Below, in pieces: positions 7,126 through 13,318 of a stretch of DNA of 16,935 bases. Source of the stretch: Bordetella parapertussis (GTDB lineage Bacteria > Pseudomonadota > Gammaproteobacteria > Burkholderiales > SG8-41); assembly GCA_945870465.1 (NCBI GenBank), contig CAMBSS010000095.1, forward strand, positions 1 through 16,935, given 5' to 3'. Each line of letters starts with the position of its first letter. The stretch's first letter is position 1. The notes under the pieces were generated by a model. It saw nothing but the letters and a program-made list of their open reading frames with translations, ran no database searches and was not told the DNA's origin. The translations under genes were made by a program, and so were the position numbers.

Positions 7126-8481
7126 GTGGACGCCACTTTACAAAAACTGACTGACTTCACATTCAATCTCGAATACACCGACCTCACGCCCGAAGCGATA
7201 CACGAGTGCAAGCGCCGTCTCATCGACAGCCTCGCCTGCGCCATCGGGGGATTCAGTGCCGAACCCTGCGTCATCGCGCGCGCGGTTGCGGGCAAGGTCA
7301 GCAGTAAAAAAACGGCGCGTGTATTCGGCACGCTCGACCGCACGACGCCCGAACTCGCGGCGTTCGCGAACGGCGTGATGATCCGTTACCTCGATCTCAA
7401 CGACGCGACTGGCAGCGGCGGCGGGCACCCCAGCGATGCGTTCGGCGCTTTGCTGGCAGTTACGGACCACCACCGCACCGACGGCAAGACTTTTCTGCTC
7501 GCGTCTACCATCGTCTACGAACTGTACCTGGGATTTTTCGCGGGCAACCGCATACGCAACCGCGGTTGGGACCACCTGGTTTATACGGTGCTGGCGGCGG
7601 CAGCAGGCCTCGCCAAAATCATGGGGCTCGATCACGCCCGCATGGCCAATGCGCTGTCTCTCGCGCTGACGCCCAATATGGCACTGGAAGTCGCGCGGCG
7701 CGGCCAACTCACGATGTGGAAGGGCGCTGCCGCCGGCAACGCGTGCCGCAATGCCGTGTTCGCCGTCGATCTTGCTGCAGCCGGCATGACCGGCCCTGAC
7801 AAGGTGTTCGAAGGCGAGCAGGGCGTATGGAACGCCGCCGGAAAATTCGATTGGCCCGCGCTGCCGGGTCCGCAAGGACATTTTCGCGTGGCCGACAGCC
7901 AGATCAAGATTTATCCGTGCGAATACCACGGCCAGGCGCCGATCGAAGCGATGCTCGCCATCCGTCCGCAGATCAATGCGGACGAAGTCGAAGCAATAGT
8001 TGTCACGACCTATTGGTTCGCATGGAGCGAAATCGGCAGCGAGCCGGAGAAATGGAACCCGACCACGCGCGAAACCGCCGACCACAGTATTCCGTTTCTG
8101 GTCAGCGCGGCCCTGCTATATGGTTGGGTCGATGCAGGAACTTATGCCAAAGAGCGCATGTTCGATCCGAAGCTGCGCGCGCTGATACAGAAAGTCCAGG
8201 TTATTTACGACAAGGAACTGGACAAGCTGCAGCCGCAGAGCGTGCCGTGCCGGATGGAAGTCGTGCTCAAGAACGGCAAACGCATAGCCAGTAACATCGA
8301 CCATCCGCTCGGCCATGTCCGCAATCCGGCGAGCGACAAAGACATCGAAAGAAAGCTGCGCGGGCTGAACGAGGGGTTTCTGTCGCCGCGGCGGTTGTCG
8401 CGTTTGCTGAAACTATGCTGGAAGGTGGACGAACTCGAAGACGTGTCGGAGCTGGTATCGCTGTTGCGCTTCGAAAAGTGA
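7126..8481 (+). CDS. MmgE/PrpD family protein
   Basis: A 451-residue protein of usual family length, starting at GTG. The family includes 2-methylcitrate dehydratase (PrpD), cis-aconitate decarboxylase and iminodisuccinate epimerase, which act on di- and tricarboxylates by proton abstraction. Recognisable segments are RYLDLNDATGSGGGHPSDA at 87-105, LTMWKGAAAGNACR at 195-208, KIYPCEYHGQAPIEA at 261-275 and the later ADHSIPF. The residues D93, H101, K199 and H268 fall at positions matching the proposed catalytic set of cis-aconitate decarboxylase (D93, H103, K207, H277 in the mouse enzyme, from memory), so it looks active. No methylcitrate synthase or PrpB gene is near, so a propionate role is unlikely. 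It is the last gene of the plus-strand block and converges on the DsbA-fold gene with 25 bases between stops. Confidence 0.9.
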   Translation: MDATLQKLTDFTFNLEYTDLTPEAIHECKRRLIDSLACAIGGFSAEPCVIARAVAGKVSSKKTARVFGTLDRTTPELAAFANGVMIRYLDLNDATGSGGGHPSDAFGALLAVTDHHRTDGKTFLLASTIVYELYLGFFAGNRIRNRGWDHLVYTVLAAAAGLAKIMGLDHARMANALSLALTPNMALEVARRGQLTMWKGAAAGNACRNAVFAVDLAAAGMTGPDKVFEGEQGVWNAAGKFDWPALPGPQGHFRVADSQIKIYPCEYHGQAPIEAMLAIRPQINADEVEAIVVTTYWFAWSEIGSEPEKWNPTTRETADHSIPFLVSAALLYGWVDAGTYAKERMFDPKLRALIQKVQVIYDKELDKLQPQSVPCRMEVVLKNGKRIASNIDHPLGHVRNPASDKDIERKLRGLNEGFLSPRRLSRLLKLCWKVDELEDVSELVSLLRFEK

Positions 8482-8506
8482 CGCGCGCAATGCGTCCGGT
8501 TGAGCG

Positions 8507-9154
8507 CTAGCTCGCGATAGCTTCGCGCGGGTGCATGCCCTGGCGTTCCATGATCTCCTGCATGACTTCGTAATATGTCCAGCCGTTGATGCGCGTTTTG
8601 CCGAGAAAGATGGTCGGCGTGTTCATGATGCCGATTTCGCGCGCCTGGTTGACCGCGGCGAGCGCGCGCTCGGCATAATGCCGTTCGTACAGCGCGATTT
8701 TCATTTCGGCCGGGTTGAGACCTACGCGTTCACCGGCCGTCATCAGGGTTTCGTGCTCGCCGATGTCGGCGCCTTCAGTCCACATCAGGTCGTACAAGGC
8801 GGTTTTATACGGGAAATCGAGACCACGGTCGTAAGCAAATTCCAGGGCCTCGAACGCCAGCATGCTGTATTGCCGCTTCTGCGGAAAGCGTATGCGTAGA
8901 TATTGTTCCGGCGCCATTTCCTTGAACCACGCGTGGCGGCGCTCGTCGCTGGCGATAGTTTCGGCATTGCGCTCGCGCATCTTGCCTTCGGGCGGGGTCT
9001 CGGGGTGCAGCAAGTGCGGGCGCCACAGCGGCTGCACGTCGTACTCGCGGGCGAGGCGGTCCATCTGCTCGACGGCGAGGAAGCTGTAGGGACAGACGAA
9101 GTCCGCAAACACCGCGACGCGAAAAGGCTGCGTGGTTTCCTGGGTTGCTGTCAT
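8507..9154 (-). CDS. DsbA-fold (FrnE/HCCA-isomerase-like) protein with CPYS motif
   Basis: A 215-residue cytoplasmic thioredoxin-fold protein with no signal peptide. The N-terminal strand leads into DFVCPYSFLA at 18-27, where FrnE-type DsbA proteins have CPWC and 2-hydroxychromene-2-carboxylate isomerases have SPYS or similar. Only C21 remains of the usual CxxC pair (S24 replaces the second Cys), so ordinary dithiol-disulfide exchange is unlikely; glutathione-linked isomerase or monothiol chemistry fits better. The cis-proline loop is present as NTPTIF with P180, followed by INGWTYYEVM. AGGAGA lies seven bases before the ATG at 9154. Its start is 11 bases after the stop of the cupin-like gene, so the two are co-transcribed. 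Confidence 0.85.
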   Translation of the reverse strand: MTATQETTQPFRVAVFADFVCPYSFLAVEQMDRLAREYDVQPLWRPHLLHPETPPEGKMRERNAETIASDERRHAWFKEMAPEQYLRIRFPQKRQYSMLAFEALEFAYDRGLDFPYKTALYDLMWTEGADIGEHETLMTAGERVGLNPAEMKIALYERHYAERALAAVNQAREIGIMNTPTIFLGKTRINGWTYYEVMQEIMERQGMHPREAIAS

Positions 9155-9165
9155 GGTTGCGTCTC

Positions 9166-9936
9166 CTAAATGGCTCTGGCCATGGCCTCAGCTGCTTCCA
9201 CGGCGAGGCTGCCTTCGATTATCCCGCCTTCCAGCGCATTCTGGTCGAACGTCAGGAATGCCACGCTGGCGCCGTTCTCACCGCTGATGATAGAAGCGGC
9301 GGCTGTGTCGCCGCGCAGATAGCGAAAACCCGGCGGTGCGATTTCCTGTCCTTCCATGATAACCGAACCTTCGAGGACCACCTCATATCGTCCGAATTCC
9401 GGCGCGGGCATCGCCAGCGCGGCGTGGGCTGGCACTCTGACGACGACGGCCGCCGGCCCGAAATCGTGCGGCATCAGGAGTTTGAACGCTCCGCTGTCGA
9501 TGTCGGGCAAAGGCTGCCATTCCGTATCGGATGCGAGCGATGCGAAGAGTCGCCCGCGCAGATTGATCTTGCGCCGCGCCTCGAGGTTGGCCATGGAGAT
9601 GATGCCGCCGGCGCGCGGATGCAGCACCAGCATGTCGTGTCCGCCCGACACCGCGAACGGTCCGTAAGGCATGTTGTGGTCGGTGTAGTGGATGGCCAGC
9701 GCTTCCAGGTGTTTGACCCCGCGCGGAAAGTCCATGGCGCCGCCCAGCAGCAACTGGAATTGCGGGGTCAGATGCATATGCGCGTAGACCGACGGGCAGT
9801 CATCGAAACGAAACCGCATGGCTTCCGGGCCGCCATCGTCGCCCGACAGCAGCACCTGGCACTCGAAAGACACACCTTCGGAGGCGCTGCGCTTCCACGG
9901 CGCGTTGGCGGAGTCTACGACGTAGCATTGCTGCAT
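9166..9936 (-). CDS. Cupin-like (probable bicupin) protein of unknown function
   Basis: I do not recognise a named family. The ATG at 9936 gives 256 residues; the open frame extends to 10125, but that part is basic and low in family-like sequence, and there is no good ribosome binding site for either start. The first half holds HMHLTPQFQLLLGG (53-66), close to cupin motif 1 (HxHx4E then G) with Gln59 in place of Glu, followed by IHYTDHNMPYGP at 82-93. The second half contains VVLEGSVIMEG and IAPPGFRYLRGDT (186-211), which resembles a second cupin barrel without obvious metal ligands. A metal-dependent or ligand-binding role is plausible but unproven. It is the first gene of a two-gene minus-strand unit with the CPYS DsbA-fold protein. 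Confidence 0.7.
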   Translation of the reverse strand: MQQCYVVDSANAPWKRSASEGVSFECQVLLSGDDGGPEAMRFRFDDCPSVYAHMHLTPQFQLLLGGAMDFPRGVKHLEALAIHYTDHNMPYGPFAVSGGHDMLVLHPRAGGIISMANLEARRKINLRGRLFASLASDTEWQPLPDIDSGAFKLLMPHDFGPAAVVVRVPAHAALAMPAPEFGRYEVVLEGSVIMEGQEIAPPGFRYLRGDTAAASIISGENGASVAFLTFDQNALEGGIIEGSLAVEAAEAMARAI

Positions 9937-10158
9937 TTGTATGGGCGTTTTGGGTGATTTGCCGGCCAAAATCCATTGTATGTAACGCGCGTGCGATTTG
10001 CAAAGCCGGCGGCCGGAACAGCCGCCGAATAAAAAAGCGGGCGCGCAGCCGATTTCATGCTGGCAAGCTGAACGCCTGCGGTTTACTATCCAGTTGAGGG
10101 TCGGATGTCGCAACGCCAGCCGCAATCCTGTTTATAAAAAATTGGACGTGCACCGCCA

Positions 10159-10176
10159 GCCGCGAAATTCCGCGGC
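10159..10176. repeat. Perfect inverted repeat GCCGCG-n6-CGCGGC
   Basis: Six-base arms (10159-10164 and 10171-10176) flank AAATTC. It could be an operator or merely a GC-rich palindrome. No T-run follows on either strand, so it is not an obvious intrinsic terminator. Confidence 0.45.
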
Positions 10177-10259
10177 GCCGGACTGCGCTTGGACGGTCGA
10201 GGGGAGGAGAATACGCAGAGTTTCGCGCCGCCAGGGGCAAAATGGGCCCAGATGGCTTT

Positions 10260-10279
10260 CGCCGCCGGGTACGGCGGCG
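10260..10279. repeat. Perfect hairpin CGCCGCC-n6-GGCGGCG in the CoA-transferase leader
   Basis: Seven-base arms (10260-10266 and 10273-10279) flank GGGTAC. It lies 110 bases before the CoA-transferase start and would form a strong stem in a leader transcript. No U-tract follows. Role unknown. Confidence 0.45.
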
Positions 10280-10389
10280 GTAGTCTGCATGCGCGGGATT
10301 CTTTCGCTGAACGCATACGCGTGATCAAGTCCGCCAACATCCAGGCCGAATAAAACACATCACTCATAATTCGTAAAAAGAGGAAAAGC

Positions 10390-11643
10390 ATGAACGCGAC
10401 CCAGAAGAATCCAAACACATCCACCGCGCTGGCCGGCATCAAAGTTCTCGACCTGACGCAATACGAAGCCGGCACCTCGTGCACGCAGGCGCTGGCGTGG
10501 CTGGGCGCGGACGTCGTGAAGGTGGAGCCGCAGGCGGGGGAGAACGGCCGCTTTGCTTCGAGCAACACCGGCAGCACCGACTCCTTTTACTTCATCATCA
10601 TGAACGCGAACAAGCGCAGCCTGGTGTGCGACCTGAAATCGGAACGCGGCAAGGCTGTGATGAATAAACTGGTGGCCGAAGCGGACATCATGATCGAGAA
10701 CATGTCGCCCGGCGGCATTGAAAAAATGGGCTTCGGTTGGGACGTCGTGCGTGAAATAAATCCACGCTTGATATTCGCGCAAATCAAGGGCTTCGCGCCT
10801 GACGGCCCCTATGCAAAATATCTGAGCTTCGACATGATCGCGCAGGCCGTCGGTGGCGCATTCGCCATCACCGGAGTCGAGGGCGGCCCGCCGCTGCGTC
10901 CCGGTCCGCACGTCGGCGACACCGGCGCGGGCATCCATTGCCTGGTCGGCATACTCGCCGCGTTGAACCAGCGCCATGCCACTGGACTCGGTCAGCGCAT
11001 AGAAGTGTCGATGCAGGACGCGGTCATCAATTTCAACCGCATCTGCTTCGCCGGGCAGTTGATGTTTGGTAAACCGGTGGAGCGTACCGGCAACCAGAGT
11101 TCCATCGGCGCCACCGCGCCTAGCGAGCTGTACGTCTGCAAACCGGGCGGGCCTAACGATTACGTGATGGTTTACAACTCGCGCGCCGGCAACTGGCATT
11201 GGCAGCGCCTGCTGACCGTGATCGGCCGCGAAGATCTCAAGGACGATCCGCGTTTCGCCTCGCCGGCGATGCGCGTCAAGAACGCTACCGTCGTTGATGG
11301 ACTGGTTTCGGAATGGTGTGCGCGCCATACCAAGATCGAGGCCATGGAAAAACTGCAAAATGCGGGCGTGCCGGCGGGAGCGGTGCTCGATACGGCGGAA
11401 CTGACGGCCGACCCGCATTTGCGCAAACGCGGCATGTTTGCTCCCGTCCACCATCCCGAACGTGGCGAAATCTGGATGCCGGGCTGGCCGGTGAAAATGT
11501 CCGCCAGCAACGTCGAGGTGAAATGTGCGCCGATGCTGGGGCAGGATACCGAGGACGTGCTGGCCGACTGGGCTGGTCTCAGCAAGGATGAAATCAAGGA
11601 ATACGTGAAAGAAACGCCGCTCAAGATCGCCGGCAAGCACTAG
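10390..11643 (+). CDS. Class III CoA-transferase (CaiB/Frc family), formyl-CoA transferase-like
   Basis: A 417-residue cytoplasmic family III CoA-transferase, starting at an ATG with AGAGGA five bases upstream. It follows E. coli formyl-CoA:oxalate CoA-transferase through the N-terminal half: GIKVLDLTQYEAGTSCTQ at 16-33, LAWLGADVVKVE at 35-46, NANKRS at 72-77, INPRLIFAQIKGF at 123-135 and SMQDAVIN. The catalytic aspartate, which forms the acyl anhydride, is D177 in HVGDTGAGIH. Two differences from Frc, recalled from memory, stand out: active-site Gln17 is Glu26 here, and the tetraglycine loop of Frc is not visible. The CoA acceptor may thus be another acid than oxalate. It lies nine bases before the ThDP lyase gene, so the two work as a pair. 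Confidence 0.92.
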   Translation: MNATQKNPNTSTALAGIKVLDLTQYEAGTSCTQALAWLGADVVKVEPQAGENGRFASSNTGSTDSFYFIIMNANKRSLVCDLKSERGKAVMNKLVAEADIMIENMSPGGIEKMGFGWDVVREINPRLIFAQIKGFAPDGPYAKYLSFDMIAQAVGGAFAITGVEGGPPLRPGPHVGDTGAGIHCLVGILAALNQRHATGLGQRIEVSMQDAVINFNRICFAGQLMFGKPVERTGNQSSIGATAPSELYVCKPGGPNDYVMVYNSRAGNWHWQRLLTVIGREDLKDDPRFASPAMRVKNATVVDGLVSEWCARHTKIEAMEKLQNAGVPAGAVLDTAELTADPHLRKRGMFAPVHHPERGEIWMPGWPVKMSASNVEVKCAPMLGQDTEDVLADWAGLSKDEIKEYVKETPLKIAGKH

Positions 11644-11652
11644 GAACACATC

Positions 11653-13302
11653 ATGGCAAACATTTCAGGCAATGAACTCGTCGCCGAGACTCTGCATCGT
11701 ATCGGCGTCAAGGATTTCTTTTTCATCATGGGCGGGCCGATCAACGGCGTGCTGACGCGCACCATGCAAAAAGGCATACGCGGCATCGACGTGCGTCACG
11801 AGCAGGCGGCGGCGATGAGTGCCCACGCTTACGCGCGCGTCACCAACAAGCCGGGCCTGTGCATGGGGGCGTCCGGTCCCGGCACAGTGAATCTCACGAC
11901 CGGTCTCGCCAACGCGTTGATCGATTGCAGCCCCATCGTTGCGTTCGGCGGGTCCAGCCCGATAGGCGAGTATCTGACCGGCGCATTCCAGGAAATCGAC
12001 CAGGTCGCGGTGATGAAGCCGGTCACCAAATGGGCGCAGCGCGTTTACACGACGCAGCGCATCCCCGAGATGATCGACCTAGCATTCCGGCAATCCATCG
12101 CGGGCAAGCCGGGCCCGGTGTATCTCGATCTGCCGTCGGACGTCATCAACAACGAGATCGACGAGACGCTGGTGAAATGGCCCGATCTCACGCGCACGCT
12201 GGTACGCAACCGGCCGCAGGGCGATCCGGCGCTGATCGAACAGGCGCTGAAACTGATCGAAGGCGCGCGCAAGCCGGTGGTGCTGTCGGGCAGCGGTGTG
12301 CTGTGGTCAGACGCGGTCGATGAATTGCGCAAATGGGTGCTCGACACCGGTATGCCGATCTATACGACGCCGCAGGGGCGGGGCGTCCTGCCGGAAGATC
12401 ACCCGAACGCTTTCCTCAATGCGCGCTCGACGGCGTTGAAAGAAGCCGACCTGCTGCTGATCGTCGGCACACGATTGAACTACGTGTTCGGCCAGATTTC
12501 GCCGCCGCGTGTATCGAAAACCGCGAAAGTGATCCGCATCGATATCGATCCCGCTGAAATCGGTGCAGGTTCGCGCGTCGATATCGGGATAGTCGGCGAT
12601 GCGAAAGCCGTGATGCAGCAACTGCTTGCTGCCGCAGGTTCGCGCGTCAACGCCGGCGCGTTCGCGGACTGGCGCGGCAATCTGGCGTCCATCGAAGCGA
12701 CCAAGCGGCCCGAGGCGGAGCAGGCGATGTCCACTTCCAACGTGCCGATACATCCGCTGCGTTTGTGCAAAGAAGTGCGCGATTTCATCGATCGCGACGC
12801 CATCCTGGTGGTGGATGGACAGGAGATCCTGAATTACGGTCGGCAGTCGATCCCGACCTTTATACCGCGCCATCGCATCAATTCAGGCACGTTCGGCATC
12901 ATGGGTGTGGGTATGCCTTTCGGCGTGGGCGCAAAAACAGCGTGTCCTGACAAGCAGGTTGTTGTATTGCACGGCGACGGTTCGTTCGGCCTCAACGCAA
13001 TGGAGCTCGATACCGCGGCACGCCACAAGCTGCCGATCCTAGTCATCATCAGCCTCAACGGCGGCTGGACCGCGGACCCCAAGCACGACAAGCCGGGGCG
13101 CGATCTCGGTTACACGCGCTACGATCTGATGGCGCAATCGCTCGGCTGCCACGGCGAACAGGTCGAGAAGCCGGAAGATATCGGCCCGGCGCTGGAGCGC
13201 GCGAAAGCCGCGATGAAAAACGGCAAGCCGGCGCTCATCAACGTGGTGACGGATTTTGCCGCGCGGGCGGTGACCGTCAGGTTCACGAAGACCGCAACCT
13301 GA
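11653..13302 (+). CDS. ThDP-dependent oxalyl-CoA decarboxylase / 2-hydroxyacyl-CoA lyase-like enzyme
   Basis: A 549-residue three-domain ThDP enzyme. The N-terminal pyrimidine-binding domain carries the cofactor-activating E50 (VRHEQAAAMSAHAYAR, 47-62). A central domain spans about 195-345 (KPVVLSGSGV, DLLLIVGTRLNY). The C-terminal diphosphate-binding domain has GDG at 441-443 and N469 as Mg ligands, although the first Asn of the usual NN pair is L468. PRHRINSGTFGIMGVG and GAFQEIDQ are close to human 2-hydroxyacyl-CoA lyase (HACL1) and oxalyl-CoA decarboxylase (Oxc). At the Oxc Tyr120-Glu121 pair this protein has F112-Q113, as HACL1 does. It may split a 2-hydroxyacyl-CoA to formyl-CoA and an aldehyde or ketone, or decarboxylate oxalyl-CoA. 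The adjacent transferase would supply its substrate. Gene end converges on the DUF349 gene, 16 bases away. Confidence 0.88.
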   Translation: MANISGNELVAETLHRIGVKDFFFIMGGPINGVLTRTMQKGIRGIDVRHEQAAAMSAHAYARVTNKPGLCMGASGPGTVNLTTGLANALIDCSPIVAFGGSSPIGEYLTGAFQEIDQVAVMKPVTKWAQRVYTTQRIPEMIDLAFRQSIAGKPGPVYLDLPSDVINNEIDETLVKWPDLTRTLVRNRPQGDPALIEQALKLIEGARKPVVLSGSGVLWSDAVDELRKWVLDTGMPIYTTPQGRGVLPEDHPNAFLNARSTALKEADLLLIVGTRLNYVFGQISPPRVSKTAKVIRIDIDPAEIGAGSRVDIGIVGDAKAVMQQLLAAAGSRVNAGAFADWRGNLASIEATKRPEAEQAMSTSNVPIHPLRLCKEVRDFIDRDAILVVDGQEILNYGRQSIPTFIPRHRINSGTFGIMGVGMPFGVGAKTACPDKQVVVLHGDGSFGLNAMELDTAARHKLPILVIISLNGGWTADPKHDKPGRDLGYTRYDLMAQSLGCHGEQVEKPEDIGPALERAKAAMKNGKPALINVVTDFAARAVTVRFTKTAT

Positions 13303-13318
13303 TGGGCCTTGCGGTATT

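Larger units (their letters stand above)
9937..10389. other. Divergent intergenic region (453 bp) between cupin and CoA-transferase genes
   Basis: This must hold the control sites of both the minus-strand cupin unit and the plus-strand CoA-transferase unit. I see no strong sigma-70 pair on either strand; a CATAAT at 10365-10370 and a TTTATAAAA stretch near 10131-10139 are the only A/T-rich candidates, and neither has a good -35 box. It contains two perfect inverted repeats, listed separately. Open frames here look like chance reading of GC-rich DNA. No regulator gene is next to it. Confidence 0.6.

Noticed and set aside
8482..8513. Bidirectional terminator between the MmgE/PrpD and DsbA-fold genes
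   Set aside because: Only a small palindrome (GAGC-n4-GCTC at 8502-8513) is present, with no T-runs, so a Rho-independent terminator is not supported.
9937..10125. 63-residue N-terminal extension of the cupin-like protein
   Set aside because: The extension is basic, lacks cupin-like or signal-peptide character, and falls in the intergenic region; the ATG at 9936 starts the family-like sequence. Start choice remains moderately uncertain.
10242..10283. Possible leader peptide of 13 residues (MGPDGFRRRVRRR) overlapping the hairpin at 10260-10279
   Set aside because: It has an AGGGG sequence upstream and an Arg-rich end, but the Arg codons simply follow from the CGG/CGC hairpin, and no alternative stem or terminator is visible.
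10360..11649. Minus-strand open frame of 429 codons opposite the CoA-transferase gene
   Set aside because: Fully antisense to a well-supported gene, with no recognisable domain and no ribosome binding site evidence.
13303..13318. Terminator between the convergent ThDP lyase and DUF349 genes
   Set aside because: The 16-base gap holds no stem-loop or T-run.
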